The notes: generated by a model not told the origin, from the letters alone. DNA of 64,000 nucleotides from Pseudoalteromonas aurantia 208 (GCF_014858725.1 NZ_AQGV01000012.1:372001-436000), one strand, 5' to 3'; shown: positions 26,669 through 36,023, counted from the stretch's first letter. Numbers and translations are program-made.

Positions 26669-27939
26669 TGAATGAAATGATGCAAATGTGGGGTATGTTT
26701 GCGCTACTCACTGTGTTAGCGCTGTTATTTGTTGCAGTGCCTTTTTTACGAAAAGAGAATGTACTAACGTTAGACCATGATGCGAACGCTGAGCGAATAG
26801 TGATTTACCATCAACGTCTTGATGAATTAAAACAAGACTTAACTAGTCAACGAATAGAGCAAGTTATTCATGATGAATCTGTGCTTGAATTGAAACAAAG
26901 GCTCTATCATGAGTTGTCTCCAGAGAAGCAACTCAATAGCCGAGGTAATAATCGAATTTTCGCCCTGACTGGGGTGGCATTTACATTAGCTGTTAGCAGT
27001 GTTTTTTATAGCTTTACAGGAAGTCAGACGCAAATAGAGAACTGGTATCATGCGATTGAAAAACTGCCTGAGTACGGAGAGAGAGCCGTCATGCAACAAG
27101 GTGAACCTCTTACTCAGAATGAATTGCAAGCTTTTGCATTAGGGCTTCGTACCAAGTTAGCCAATAGTGGTGATGATGCTGTTGCGTGGATGCTACTTGG
27201 CCGTGTTGCAATATCACTTAACGACTATGAAATGGCAAAACAAGCGTTTGAAAAAGCACTGAGCATGAACCCAAAAAATAATAATATTTTGGTCAATTAT
27301 AGCCAAGTATTGCTAGTGGAAGGCTCCGAGACAGGAATGAACCGTGCTGCTCAAATGTTATCTCAAGTGCTACAGTCGGATCCGAAAAATATTGATGCAA
27401 TTTCATTACTCGCATTGATAGCTTATGAACGTCAGGACTGGCATGAAGCGAAAAGTGCATTTGAAGTGTTGCTCTCTACAATAAACGAGTCAGACCCACG
27501 GTATAGCATGATTTCTCAACGTATTGAAGAGATCACAGCGCGACTGATTGAGATTGAACCGCAGCCAATGTTGGGGACTCCTATACTTTCGGTGACAGTC
27601 ACGTTGGCGGAAGAGTTACGTTCTTCATTGCCAAATAATGCAACTTTATTTGTGTTTGTAAAGGCTGCTGATGGGCCAAAAATGCCGCTTGCGGTAGAAA
27701 AACTTACAGATTTTAACTTGCCTTTAACTGTCACTCTAGATGATAGTATGGCAATGATGCCAGAATTAAAACTTTCGAGTTTTGAAAATGTGATCATTAC
27801 GGCACGTGTGTCCGTAGATGGTTCCGTTATGATAAGCCCTGATGAACTTGAGGGAGAATCCCCAGTCATAAGGCTTACAGAAGGCAATCAAAAACATACC
27901 GTAGAGATTAGTCGTGTAATTACGAGTACAGGAAGCTAA
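26668..27939 (+). CDS. ccmI: Cytochrome c maturation TPR protein CcmI
   Basis: CcmI is the chaperone that captures apocytochrome c and feeds it to the haem lyase. The 423-residue product has two N-terminal membrane helices (about residues 7-24 and 90-108) flanking a cytoplasmic loop, then periplasmic TPR repeats at about 155-290 (AWMLLGRVAISLNDYEMAKQ is one), and a C-terminal beta-rich domain found in gamma-proteobacterial CcmI. Separate ccmH and ccmI contrasts with the fused form of E. coli. mlaA starts immediately after its stop. Confidence 0.93.
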   Translation: MNEMMQMWGMFALLTVLALLFVAVPFLRKENVLTLDHDANAERIVIYHQRLDELKQDLTSQRIEQVIHDESVLELKQRLYHELSPEKQLNSRGNNRIFALTGVAFTLAVSSVFYSFTGSQTQIENWYHAIEKLPEYGERAVMQQGEPLTQNELQAFALGLRTKLANSGDDAVAWMLLGRVAISLNDYEMAKQAFEKALSMNPKNNNILVNYSQVLLVEGSETGMNRAAQMLSQVLQSDPKNIDAISLLALIAYERQDWHEAKSAFEVLLSTINESDPRYSMISQRIEEITARLIEIEPQPMLGTPILSVTVTLAEELRSSLPNNATLFVFVKAADGPKMPLAVEKLTDFNLPLTVTLDDSMAMMPELKLSSFENVIITARVSVDGSVMISPDELEGESPVIRLTEGNQKHTVEISRVITSTGS

Positions 27940-28674
27940 ATGTTTAAACCTATTTATAGTGCACTGATCGCACTAACGATTCTTTCAGGCTGTACGAGCG
28001 TTCCTGAAGAGAAGAAAGACGAACGAGATCCATTGCAGTCTATAAACCGTCCAATTTATGACTTTAACATGGATGTACTAGACACATATATTCTTCGCCC
28101 AGCAGCGCAAGGGTATTTAGCAGTAACACCCACACCCGTAAGAGCGGGCCTTGTTAATTTTACGACTAATATTGCAGCGCCTATCGATGCAGTCAATGCG
28201 GGTTTACAAGGTAAGCCCGGTGATATGGGGGTTAATGTTGCGAGGTTTTTAATTAATTCAACAGTTGGCGTGCTAGGTATATTTGATGTTGCCAGTAACT
28301 TTGGATTAGAGCATAAAGATGAGGACTTTGGTCAAACGTTAGGGGTTTGGGGAGTTGGTGATGGTGCGTACGTGATGTTACCTGCAATGGGGCCTTCAAC
28401 GGTACGAAATGTCGTTGGCGATGTGGTCGATAAAGTCGTTTTACCTGAAATTGCATTAACTACACCGCAAACACTCCTAATTTTTGCGTTACGCGCAGTG
28501 GAGGCGAGAGCGTCGCTTATGGCGCAAGAGAGTTTACTAAAGGAGTCTTTAGACCCATATGTATTTATGAAAGACATATACTTTCAACGTCAATTATACG
28601 AGCTTCATGATGGAAACCCACCTGTTAATGAAGAACCAACTGACTTTGATGAGGACTTTTTAGAAAACCTTTAA
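27940..28674 (+). CDS. mlaA: Outer-membrane phospholipid-removal lipoprotein MlaA (VacJ)
   Basis: MlaA removes misplaced phospholipid from the outer leaflet of the outer membrane and passes it to MlaC. The 244-residue product has a lipoprotein signal with lipobox LSGC (C18) and the family core (DPLQSINRPIYDFNMDVLD, then LINSTVGVLGIFDVASNFGL and EDFGQTLGVWG). It begins directly after the ccmI stop with no gap, so it is probably the last gene of the ccm operon here. A hairpin overlaps its stop codon. Confidence 0.95.
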   Translation: MFKPIYSALIALTILSGCTSVPEEKKDERDPLQSINRPIYDFNMDVLDTYILRPAAQGYLAVTPTPVRAGLVNFTTNIAAPIDAVNAGLQGKPGDMGVNVARFLINSTVGVLGIFDVASNFGLEHKDEDFGQTLGVWGVGDGAYVMLPAMGPSTVRNVVGDVVDKVVLPEIALTTPQTLLIFALRAVEARASLMAQESLLKESLDPYVFMKDIYFQRQLYELHDGNPPVNEEPTDFDEDFLENL

Positions 28675-28689
28675 TGGTTTTCATTTTTT
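28663..28689 (+). terminator. Terminator after mlaA
   Basis: GAAAACC (28663-28669), loop TTTAAT, GGTTTTC (28676-28682), then ATTTTTT. The stem includes the last codons and stop of mlaA. It probably ends the ccm-mlaA transcript. Confidence 0.65.
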
Positions 28690-28701
28690 AGATAATAAAA
28701 A

Positions 28702-28731
28702 ATAGGCTGGCGACGGGCATTGCCAGCCTAT
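28702..28731 (-). terminator. Terminator for the minus-strand gene at 28762-29046
   Basis: Perfect ten-base-pair stem ATAGGCTGGC/GCCAGCCTAT with a ten-base loop. On the minus strand the stem is followed by TTTTTATTATC, so it reads as an intrinsic terminator for the small gene to its right. Confidence 0.8.
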
Positions 28732-28761
28732 ACGGGAGTATGTAGGCTCCCATAATTCTGT

Positions 28762-29046
28762 CTAGTGCATGACGCAACGCTGCTTCCGATAAAACCCAAG
28801 CGCATTCAATTTCTCAATTAAGGCAGGATCGTCAAGGCGCTGTGGGGTTGCTTGCTCCCTTAAGAAATGTTCAGCGGGAACTGAGTGTAGATCTAACATT
28901 TTATGAAATAAAATACTGCGTATTGTCAACGCTGTCATTCCGTTGTCTTGAAGCGCATCTAAACGGTTTTGCAAATCAGAAAAAGGGCCGGCTTTGATAT
29001 CATCAACAACAGCAGAGAATTGATTTACTGGTTTGGTTTTAAGCAT
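28762..29046 (-). CDS. Unrecognised 94-residue protein
   Basis: I do not recognise this protein. It is soluble, mostly helical in appearance, with no signal peptide or membrane segment. It contains two cysteine-poor helical halves and ends GFYRKQRCVMH. The gene has a good ribosome binding site (AGAGGG before ATG 29046), a strong terminator on its own strand, and a 288-base gap with the next terminator upstream, so it looks like a genuine single-gene unit. Function is unknown. Confidence 0.65.
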   Translation of the reverse strand: MLKTKPVNQFSAVVDDIKAGPFSDLQNRLDALQDNGMTALTIRSILFHKMLDLHSVPAEHFLREQATPQRLDDPALIEKLNALGFYRKQRCVMH

Positions 29047-29294
29047 TTTTTTACCCTCTTAGGAATACTTTAACACTGCGGGAGATATTCATAGATACTC
29101 CAAGAATTAAATAATTTTTGTGTTAAAAATAGATACTTACGTATTTTCGAATAAAGCCAGTGTACTCTGTTTTATGCTGAGATTACTAACTTAGATGTAA
29201 AGTTTTGTAAATCGCAGGGGGGGATAATCGGGGAGAATTTGTATCGATAATCTAGACGTCTAGAAGTAAGATATTGATGCGAAAATAAAAATAG

Positions 29295-29322
29295 TTCTCA
29301 GTACCTTTTATAGTACTGAGAA
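29295..29322 (-). terminator. Terminator for the antiporter gene
   Basis: Perfect ten-base-pair stem TTCTCAGTAC/GTACTGAGAA with an eight-base loop. On the minus strand it is followed by TATTTTTATTTTC, so it terminates the gene at 29335-30906. Apart from this hairpin and a run of seven G at 29217-29223 I see nothing in the 288-base gap 29047-29334. Confidence 0.85.
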
Positions 29323-29334
29323 AACTAAATGAAT

Positions 29335-30906
29335 TTAAGAAAACAATTTTTGCTTTACGTGTTCTGCGAAACCACTACCGGCTTCTAAATAGAAGTTATA
29401 GGTGTAATCTACGCCCATATCTTCGAGTTCTTTTTGCTGATCTGGGTAGTTTGCTATTGCAGTTACTTGTCCGCTGAAGCCAGATGCATTGAGCTGCTCT
29501 AGTGCATATATATTTTGCATATGTTTAGGCATAGCAAGCATCACCATTTCGACATTAGAATGATTAACTCGTTGCCAAAAGTCAGGGTCTGTTGCATCGG
29601 CGAGCAATACTCTTCGGCCACGCTTAACATGTCGTTCAACGACTTCAGGTTTTATGTCTATCCCAGCGATAACACCTGAGTTGGAGGTTTCGATGGTTTC
29701 ATATGCACCCGTTCCGATTCTGCCCATGCCAAAAATGACGATTTGTGTATTGGTTAAATTCACCGGAAGCTCTTCTTCTAAGCGTGTGGCGCTTTCGAAC
29801 TTGAGTAATAAAGGCTCGAGTTTGACATATATTTCATTTGCTCTTTTGTTTAGCGGCGATGCGAGAACAAATGTGAGTGAGACCGCAATAGCGACAACGG
29901 CTAACCAATCAGAGGTAATTGCACCGCTAGACGCCGCGACAGCACAAACAATTAAGCCAAATTCGCTGTAATTAGAGAGTGTAAATGCACTGAGTAGGGA
30001 CGTTCTTGCGCGTAATCTAAAGAGATTAGTAAAAGCGTAGTACAACCCAACCTTTAAAGGTAAAACAATGACAAGTAGCAAGGCTATGAACAGCGCATAG
30101 GCTGATATGTTCGCATTTAATCCGATGTTTAAAAAGAACCCAACAAGCATGATATCTTTTAAATTAAGTAATGATTTGGATAGTTCACCTGCTTTCTTAT
30201 GTGGAGCAAACATCATGCCGATAATAAGCGCTCCTAGGTCACCCTTAAGACCAGCAAATTCAAATGCATGATATCCAATGATGAGGGCAAAGAAAAAGCC
30301 AAACAGGGGCAGTAATTCACCATGCTTAGAGCGATTTAAGACCCAAAACATAATAGGTTTGAATACGAATAGACTGACAAGTAATACCAAAGCCCACATA
30401 TTGGGTACTTTACCGGTACTTATAGCCAAAAAGGCCACAGCAAAAATATCTTGCATAACGAGAATACCGATAGAAATCTTGCCGTGAAGTGTCGCCATTT
30501 CTCCACGCTCTTCTAATACTTTGACAGCAAAAACAGTACTTGAAAAGCTGAATGCGAAGCCGACCAGCATAGCACTTGTCAACGATAATTCTGTAAAGAG
30601 CGGCAGTGATGCATAGGCTAATAAAAGTAAAAGGCTAGTGAAAAATGCAGTACAAACGACGATATGTAATGTTGCTGGGGCCCATACTTGTGGTTTGATT
30701 AAGTTTGAGAGCTTAAGTTTCAGGCCTATCGAAAATAATAATAATGTTACGCCTAAATCAGCAAGGGAGGTTAATAACGCTGTAGTATGGTAGCCAAGTA
30801 AATTGAGCACGAAACCAGCCATTAAAAAGCCAATAAGTGGCGGCAATTTCAACTGATATACAGCAAAACCACAAACAAACGCTATGGCGAAAAACAGTAA
30901 TTCCAT
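29335..30906 (-). CDS. CPA2-family cation/proton antiporter with TrkA-N domain
   Basis: The 523-residue product has a CPA2 (KefB/YbaL-like) transport domain with about twelve membrane helices (residues 1-370). A cytoplasmic Rossmann-fold RCK/TrkA-N domain follows, with the nucleotide-binding loop GMGRIGTGAY. Such proteins exchange K+ or Na+ for protons, often gated by NAD(H) or glutathione adducts. The substrate is not readable here. ATG 30906 (MELLFFAIAF) is preferred over a TTG 42 bases further out that would add a non-hydrophobic leader. It is a single-gene unit. Confidence 0.85.
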   Translation of the reverse strand: MELLFFAIAFVCGFAVYQLKLPPLIGFLMAGFVLNLLGYHTTALLTSLADLGVTLLLFSIGLKLKLSNLIKPQVWAPATLHIVVCTAFFTSLLLLLAYASLPLFTELSLTSAMLVGFAFSFSSTVFAVKVLEERGEMATLHGKISIGILVMQDIFAVAFLAISTGKVPNMWALVLLVSLFVFKPIMFWVLNRSKHGELLPLFGFFFALIIGYHAFEFAGLKGDLGALIIGMMFAPHKKAGELSKSLLNLKDIMLVGFFLNIGLNANISAYALFIALLLVIVLPLKVGLYYAFTNLFRLRARTSLLSAFTLSNYSEFGLIVCAVAASSGAITSDWLAVVAIAVSLTFVLASPLNKRANEIYVKLEPLLLKFESATRLEEELPVNLTNTQIVIFGMGRIGTGAYETIETSNSGVIAGIDIKPEVVERHVKRGRRVLLADATDPDFWQRVNHSNVEMVMLAMPKHMQNIYALEQLNASGFSGQVTAIANYPDQQKELEDMGVDYTYNFYLEAGSGFAEHVKQKLFS

Positions 30907-31114
30907 TTGGTAACCAACAGTCGATAATGAGTAATTAAAGTGTATCAAAACTCACTGATTTATAAATTAATTTTTTTAAAACTAGGGAGAACGTAATTGC
31001 GGTTAACTGGGTTAAGAATAAGATATTCTGTCTAATGAGGTAAATTTTCGCTGACAAGAGTGAATATTTATGGTTAAGATGCCAATAAAGGAGCAATCTC
31101 GAACAGGAGACTTA

Positions 31115-31858
31115 ATGTTTAAAAAAATCCTTGCATCAGTGGGTATCGGTGCCGCGAAAGTCGATACTGTTTTAGAAACTGAGCATTTGAATCCTGGACA
31201 AAAATTCCAAGCTCAAATTATTGTGAATGGCGGTGATGTTGTACAAGAAGTCTCAGGGCTAGAATTAGCTTTAATGACGCGGATAAAACATGAAAGTGAT
31301 GATGGAGAGTATTTTACTAATCATGTTATTGAAAAGTGGCATATCGGTGAACGGTTTACTATAGGCCCAGAAGAGCAAGTTGTGATCCCATTTGAAGCAC
31401 GTTTGCACTCTGAAACCCCAATCACAGAAATCAACGCTGGCTATAACTATAGTTTTGTATGGTTAGAAACTGGGCTTGACATTGATTTAGCATTGGACCC
31501 ATCGGATAAAGACACTTTACATATTTACCCTAACGAAGCCGTTAAAACTTGCATGGCAGCAATGGAGAAGCTGGGTTTTTCTTTAATTAAAGCCGATGTT
31601 GAACAAGGTTACTTGAAAGCGTCCGATTTTCAGTCTCTTTCTGGTTGTTATCAAGAGTTAGAGTATAGACCGAACAACCAATCTATATTTGGGATACAAG
31701 AAATTGAGCTTTCTTTTGTGCCAGAAGCACATAAAACACATGTTTTGATTGAATTAGATAGAGCGTTTCGCTCAGATGGTTATGTGGATTTAACTATCGA
31801 ACATGATCAAGTTAATCTCAGCACAATTTGCGATCAGTTAGAGCGATTGTTTGCATAA
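31115..31858 (+). CDS. Spo0M-family arrestin-like protein
   Basis: The 247-residue product matches the Spo0M/SpoOM family (N-terminal MFKKILASVGIGAAKVDTVL, then LNPGQKFQAQIIVNGGDVVQ), a two-lobed beta-sandwich similar to arrestins. In Bacillus subtilis, Spo0M affects sporulation control and cell shape. In non-sporulating gammaproteobacteria its role is unclear. AGGAGA at 31105-31110 stands four bases before ATG 31115, which decides the start over an ATG at 31070. A strong terminator follows. Confidence 0.9.
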   Translation: MFKKILASVGIGAAKVDTVLETEHLNPGQKFQAQIIVNGGDVVQEVSGLELALMTRIKHESDDGEYFTNHVIEKWHIGERFTIGPEEQVVIPFEARLHSETPITEINAGYNYSFVWLETGLDIDLALDPSDKDTLHIYPNEAVKTCMAAMEKLGFSLIKADVEQGYLKASDFQSLSGCYQELEYRPNNQSIFGIQEIELSFVPEAHKTHVLIELDRAFRSDGYVDLTIEHDQVNLSTICDQLERLFA

Positions 31859-31881
31859 TATGGGCTAATAAAATAAATTTG

Positions 31882-31908
31882 AGCCCAGCTAATATGCTGG
31901 GCTTTTTT
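31882..31908 (+). terminator. Terminator after spo0M-like gene
   Basis: AGCCCAGC (31882-31889), loop TAATAT, GCTGGGCT (31896-31903), then TTTTT. A classical intrinsic terminator. Confidence 0.9.
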
Positions 31909-31923
31909 CTTAGGGAATGAACG

Positions 31924-32370
31924 ATGCAGTGGCATATTAAACGATTTAGTGAACTTGATACGATAACGCTGTTTCAGATAATGAAAGCAAGGGTGGATGT
32001 GTTTGTTGTTGAACAAGCATGCCCTTATCCTGAATTAGATGACATTGACCACCATTTAGATACGTATCATATTTATGCTCAGCAGGATGGCGTGATAACC
32101 GCGTATGCCCGTACCTACCGTAAGGGCATACGTACTTGTGCAATAGGGCGTGTTTTAGTTCATGAAAAGCATAGAGGGGTGGGACTTGCAAGCCAATTAA
32201 TGAATCGAACTATCGAGTTAGCAAGTACATATAAAGAAGCAAGAGACATTTTTTTATCTGCGCAAACTCAATTGCTGAGTTTTTATCAAGGCTTAGGCTT
32301 TCATGCGATAGGTAAGTCATATTTAGAAGATGGTATTGCGCACCAAGATATGGTGCTCAAACATAAATGA
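31924..32370 (+). CDS. elaA: ElaA-type GNAT acetyltransferase
   Basis: The 148-residue product is a GNAT-fold N-acetyltransferase of the ElaA group. It opens with the ElaA hallmark segment (LFQIMKARVDVFVVEQACPY, then DDIDHHLDTYH) and has the acetyl-CoA binding loop (RVLVHEKHRGVGLASQLM). Its natural substrate is not known. It starts at ATG 31924, 15 bases after a terminator, and is separated from the next gene by a long two-way hairpin, so it is a single-gene unit. Confidence 0.88.
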   Translation: MQWHIKRFSELDTITLFQIMKARVDVFVVEQACPYPELDDIDHHLDTYHIYAQQDGVITAYARTYRKGIRTCAIGRVLVHEKHRGVGLASQLMNRTIELASTYKEARDIFLSAQTQLLSFYQGLGFHAIGKSYLEDGIAHQDMVLKHK

Positions 32371-32388
32371 AATATGCTTTATGTCTTT

Positions 32389-32424
32389 CATAATTAAGGT
32401 GCTGTGCTCAGCACCTTAATTATG
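32389..32424. terminator. Two-way terminator between elaA and the NSS transporter
   Basis: A sixteen-base-pair perfect stem CATAATTAAGGTGCTG/CAGCACCTTAATTATG with loop TGCT lies between convergent genes. The AT-rich outer arm gives each strand a partial T-containing tail. Confidence 0.85.
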
Positions 32425-32437
32425 ATGTTTGTCAAAT

Positions 32438-33784
32438 CTATAAGGAATGAATGAACACTAAGGCAATGGCCAGTGGGCAAATGAACTTAATGTACCAAGG
32501 CCAAACTTTCCAAAACCAACTAGCTGCAATGTCAGGGCTACCAGATTCAATTTCTTTAAGTAACGCACTGCGGTTCCAGAGCCAGCCTACGAATACACAA
32601 CAAAACATGCCTAGTAGTGGTTGACCAAACTGTGTCGTAGCACTGACCACTAAGCCAAATAAGGTATTGAAGTTAAAAATGATGGTAAAGCTGACAATGG
32701 TGATCAGTACACCAATAATCCATGTTGCTTGAATGCGTTTTAGTGCAAACTTTTCTACGGCGTAAGACACTGGAGCTTCAAGCATTGAAATAGAGGAAGT
32801 CAACGCTGCAATACTCATCAATGCAAAGAATGCAAACCCAACAAATAGCCCCATTTGTCCCATACTGCTAAATAACGCAGGTAAAACTTGAAATACCAAG
32901 GTATCTTCAGAGAGTAGGGAACCATCGGCAGCGAATATTTCAACCCCTTGCGCCTGAGCTACATACATTGCTGGAATAATAAGTAACCCCGCGACAAAAG
33001 CAATGAGAACATCGATGAGTGTTACATAGGCGCCTAAAGATACTAAATTTTCTTTTTTACTAATGTAAGAGCCGTAAATGATCATGACACTGGTGCCAAG
33101 AGATAGAGAAAAGAAGGCCTGGCCTAATGCGCTCACTAATAAATCAGGGTTTAAAATGGATGAGAAATCAGGGATCAAATAGGCTTTAAGACCATCACTC
33201 GCGCCATCTTGCATTAGTACGTAAACGATAAGCAGAAATAGAATACTAAGCAGTGCAGGCATTAGCCTTTTTGACCACTTTTCAATACCGTTTTCGACTC
33301 CTTTACTGATAATAGAAATTGTCAAAATGATAAAGAGTGACGTAAAAATGAGATCTCGGTTTAACGACTGTGTGTTTAACCAGCTGGTCACATTGGTTGT
33401 ACCGGTAAGCTTAGTCAAGGGTTCAAGTGTTGCGCTGAACATCCATCCAGCAACGATTGCGTAGAAGCTGAGAATTAGACCTGCACAAATAATACCGCCG
33501 AACCCGACGAAAAACGCGAAGCGTTTATGAATGGGCCTATCCGATAATTTTTGCAATGAAGATACCGCATTAGCTTGGCCGTGTCGGCCAATAACGAGTT
33601 CAGCCATTAAGGCTGGATATGCGAGACAAAAAGCCAGAATTAAGTAGACGAGCACGAATGCGGCACCACCGTTGCTCGCTGTTTGTGTTGGAAAGCCCCA
33701 AATATTGCCAAGACCGACAGCTGAACCTGCTGCGGCCATAATGAAACCAAAGCGAGAGCTAAACTCTCCGCGTACACTGCTCAT
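32438..33784 (-). CDS. Sodium-dependent transporter, NSS (SNF) family
   Basis: The 448-residue product is an NSS-family symporter that couples uptake of an amino acid or related amine to sodium. Near the N-terminus is the signature of helix 1 with the sodium and substrate sites (AAAGSAVGLGNIWGFPTQT). About eleven membrane helices follow. The exact substrate cannot be read from the sequence, but NSS proteins of this bacterial subgroup are often tryptophan or broad amino-acid carriers. No partner gene is adjacent, and the 223-base gap upstream shows no clear operator. Confidence 0.9.
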   Translation of the reverse strand: MSSVRGEFSSRFGFIMAAAGSAVGLGNIWGFPTQTASNGGAAFVLVYLILAFCLAYPALMAELVIGRHGQANAVSSLQKLSDRPIHKRFAFFVGFGGIICAGLILSFYAIVAGWMFSATLEPLTKLTGTTNVTSWLNTQSLNRDLIFTSLFIILTISIISKGVENGIEKWSKRLMPALLSILFLLIVYVLMQDGASDGLKAYLIPDFSSILNPDLLVSALGQAFFSLSLGTSVMIIYGSYISKKENLVSLGAYVTLIDVLIAFVAGLLIIPAMYVAQAQGVEIFAADGSLLSEDTLVFQVLPALFSSMGQMGLFVGFAFFALMSIAALTSSISMLEAPVSYAVEKFALKRIQATWIIGVLITIVSFTIIFNFNTLFGLVVSATTQFGQPLLGMFCCVFVGWLWNRSALLKEIESGSPDIAASWFWKVWPWYIKFICPLAIALVFIHSL

Positions 33785-34007
33785 ATTATTTATACTTCTC
33801 TATTTTTATAACGGCGCCCACAATTTACTGTAATTAATAGTAAATAAAAAGTGCTAATTACATTGAAACTACCATGATCTAGAACAAAAGTAGATAGCAG
33901 CGCATACTGTAATGTTTAAGCTGCGAAAATCTGTGTTCCAAAATACATAAAAATGTTTATCTATCATTGATTTGAGCTGTTACTGAGATGTGGGTGTTGA
34001 AGTATAT

Positions 34008-35306
34008 TTACACTGCTTTATTTGGTTTACAGTTGATACTTAATGTGAACTTTGCGCCACCAAGTGTCTCAGATTGCGATACTGATGCTTTACCGTGATG
34101 CCAGTCAACCACTTTCGCAACGATTGCAAGGCCTAATCCGTATCCTTTCTCATCACGGTTACGGTGGTTTTGTTCTTGGAAAAATGGACTAAATACTTTG
34201 TGCCAATTATTTGGGGCTATACCAGGCCCGTCATCTTCTACGTCGATTAATATTAATTGCTCATGTTGTTGTACTCTGACCAAAATATTACGCGATGCAA
34301 ACTCACACGCATTACTGAGTAGGTTGGTAATGGCACGCGCGAGCCAATGTAAGTCGGCATATAAGTATACTTGCGGGTCAACATCGTAGCTTCCGATGAG
34401 GTCAGCTTTAGTAAGCTTTGGTTGTATTTGGTCTATGAGTGCAGCTATGTAGGTTTGTGCCTGTGTCGATTCAAAAGTCAGCAAATGTGCTTTTTGCTCA
34501 AGTGTTGCAAACGACAAATAGCTTGCCAGCATGTCTTCCATTTGATCTAGATCGTTTTCCATACGTACTAAAATAGAACGAACTTGATTTAAATCCGGTT
34601 CCTCTATGGCGGCGTCTAATCCAAAACGCAAACATGCCACAGGCGTACGTATATCGTGGGATAAACTTGATGCCATGAGCTTATTTTCAGCAAGCAGTTT
34701 GTCAATTTGGTTCGCCATTCGGTTAAAGGTAAGTTCTACATCTTTAATATATGTGAAGTGGTTTACTTTGATGCGAGCACTTAAGTCACCACTGGCAAAT
34801 TGCTTAGCGGCTTCTGTGAGTACGGATAGCCTTTTAGCTAGGGGCGACAAAATAAACCACATAAATCCACATACCCCAGCATAAAAAAGTAAGGTAAGTA
34901 GCACATCGTTACTTTGCTCGGGTTCTGGTTTTTGTAGTCTTAATTCAAGGTAATCAGGGAGTAAATTATCATGGGTTTTCAATAAATAGAAACCCAATTC
35001 ATCCTCAAGAACAAGCTCTTTTTTCAGGGCCATTTGTTGTTTTAGTTCATGAGGTAAGGCGAGCGTGTCACCTTGTTTATACGTTAGAGTTACGTCAAAA
35101 TCAGCACTTAGGCGTTTGGCAAACGAGGCGCGTTGATGCTCCGGTTGCCTGGCTATTTGCAATGCAAAGCCACCCGTTAAAGTGCTTTGCCAACCAAAAC
35201 TATCTTCAGTTGGCGCTGTTTGTTGATTGAGCGTATCGATAAGCCAACCCAATACAACAATGGATACAAGTGCGCTTGTTAATAAATATAAGTAGAGTTT
35301 CTTCAC
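34008..35306 (-). CDS. Sensor histidine kinase of the mipA-DUF3019 operon
   Basis: The 432-residue product is a membrane-bound kinase. It has helix 1 at about residues 5-24, a periplasmic sensor region of about 110 residues, helix 2 at about 134-154, HAMP, a dimerisation domain with phosphoacceptor H217 (SSLSHDIRTPVACLRFG), and an ATPase domain with N-box (LLSNACEF), DVEDDGPGIAP and KGYGLGLAIV. It starts nine bases after the response regulator and closes a four-gene operon. The sensed signal is unknown. The compact periplasmic domain and the envelope proteins in the operon suggest an envelope or extracellular cue. Confidence 0.9.
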   Translation of the reverse strand: MKKLYLYLLTSALVSIVVLGWLIDTLNQQTAPTEDSFGWQSTLTGGFALQIARQPEHQRASFAKRLSADFDVTLTYKQGDTLALPHELKQQMALKKELVLEDELGFYLLKTHDNLLPDYLELRLQKPEPEQSNDVLLTLLFYAGVCGFMWFILSPLAKRLSVLTEAAKQFASGDLSARIKVNHFTYIKDVELTFNRMANQIDKLLAENKLMASSLSHDIRTPVACLRFGLDAAIEEPDLNQVRSILVRMENDLDQMEDMLASYLSFATLEQKAHLLTFESTQAQTYIAALIDQIQPKLTKADLIGSYDVDPQVYLYADLHWLARAITNLLSNACEFASRNILVRVQQHEQLILIDVEDDGPGIAPNNWHKVFSPFFQEQNHRNRDEKGYGLGLAIVAKVVDWHHGKASVSQSETLGGAKFTLSINCKPNKAV

Positions 35307-35315
35307 CGAATTAAA

Positions 35316-36023
35316 TTACCATGCACTGGGCACCATCAAATAGCCTTTTCCCCAAATGGTTTTTATTTTTTCAGGTTGCTGTGGATCGTCATTGAACTTC
35401 TTGCGAAGTGCTGAAATTAAAACATCGACACTGCGGTCGAGACCGTCGTATTCTCGACCTTTGGTCGCTTTAAAGACTGAGTCTCTAGATACCACCTCAC
35501 CCGCATTTGAAGCAAGGAAATGTAATAACAAATACTCGGCACTTGAAATGTTGACTTCAGTACCTTGCAATGAAACTTTACGGGCTTGAGTATCTATACT
35601 TAAATTACCGACGTTGATAACGTTGGAATCATTATTTTCTATTACCTTAGTTTCTTGTGCTGCGCGTAACATGGCTTTGATACGAGCGAGCAGGGCACGC
35701 GGTCTTACTGGTTTTATAACGTAGTCACTGGCGCCAACTTCCAGGCCAATAACTTCATCCATTTCTTCATCTCGTGCTGTTAGCATAATGATAGGTTGGT
35801 GGTAGAATTGTCGTAATTCTCTACAAACGCTAATACCATCTTGACCAGGAAGCATGACATCGAGTAGCACAATATCAGGTGTTAGAGACTTAACCATTGC
35901 AACAACTTTGTCTCCTCGCTCACAAACATGTGTCGTATAACCTTGGTTATTTAAGTAGTCGGCAACCCATTGTGCAAGGGATGCATCATCTTCTACTAAT
36001 AAAATTGTGCCGTAATTGTCCAT
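35316..36023 (-). CDS. OmpR-family response regulator of the mipA-DUF3019 operon
   Basis: The 235-residue product has a receiver domain (VEDDAS; phosphoacceptor D55 in LLDVMLPGQDG; conserved K in VIKPVRPR) and a C-terminal winged-helix DNA-binding domain (LDRSVDVLISALRKKFND, then IKTIWGKGYLM). Its ATG shares a base with the stop of the DUF3019 gene (TAATG), and GGAG nine bases upstream serves as ribosome binding site. A TTG at 36038 would consume that site and is unlikely. It probably regulates its own operon. Confidence 0.92.
   Translation of the reverse strand: MDNYGTILLVEDDASLAQWVADYLNNQGYTTHVCERGDKVVAMVKSLTPDIVLLDVMLPGQDGISVCRELRQFYHQPIIMLTARDEEMDEVIGLEVGASDYVIKPVRPRALLARIKAMLRAAQETKVIENNDSNVINVGNLSIDTQARKVSLQGTEVNISSAEYLLLHFLASNAGEVVSRDSVFKATKGREYDGLDRSVDVLISALRKKFNDDPQQPEKIKTIWGKGYLMVPSAW

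Noticed and set aside
29217-29223. Seven-G run in the gap after the small orphan gene
   Set aside because: Non-coding and not near an identifiable promoter element. Other seven-G runs occur in this window within ccmF and queE.
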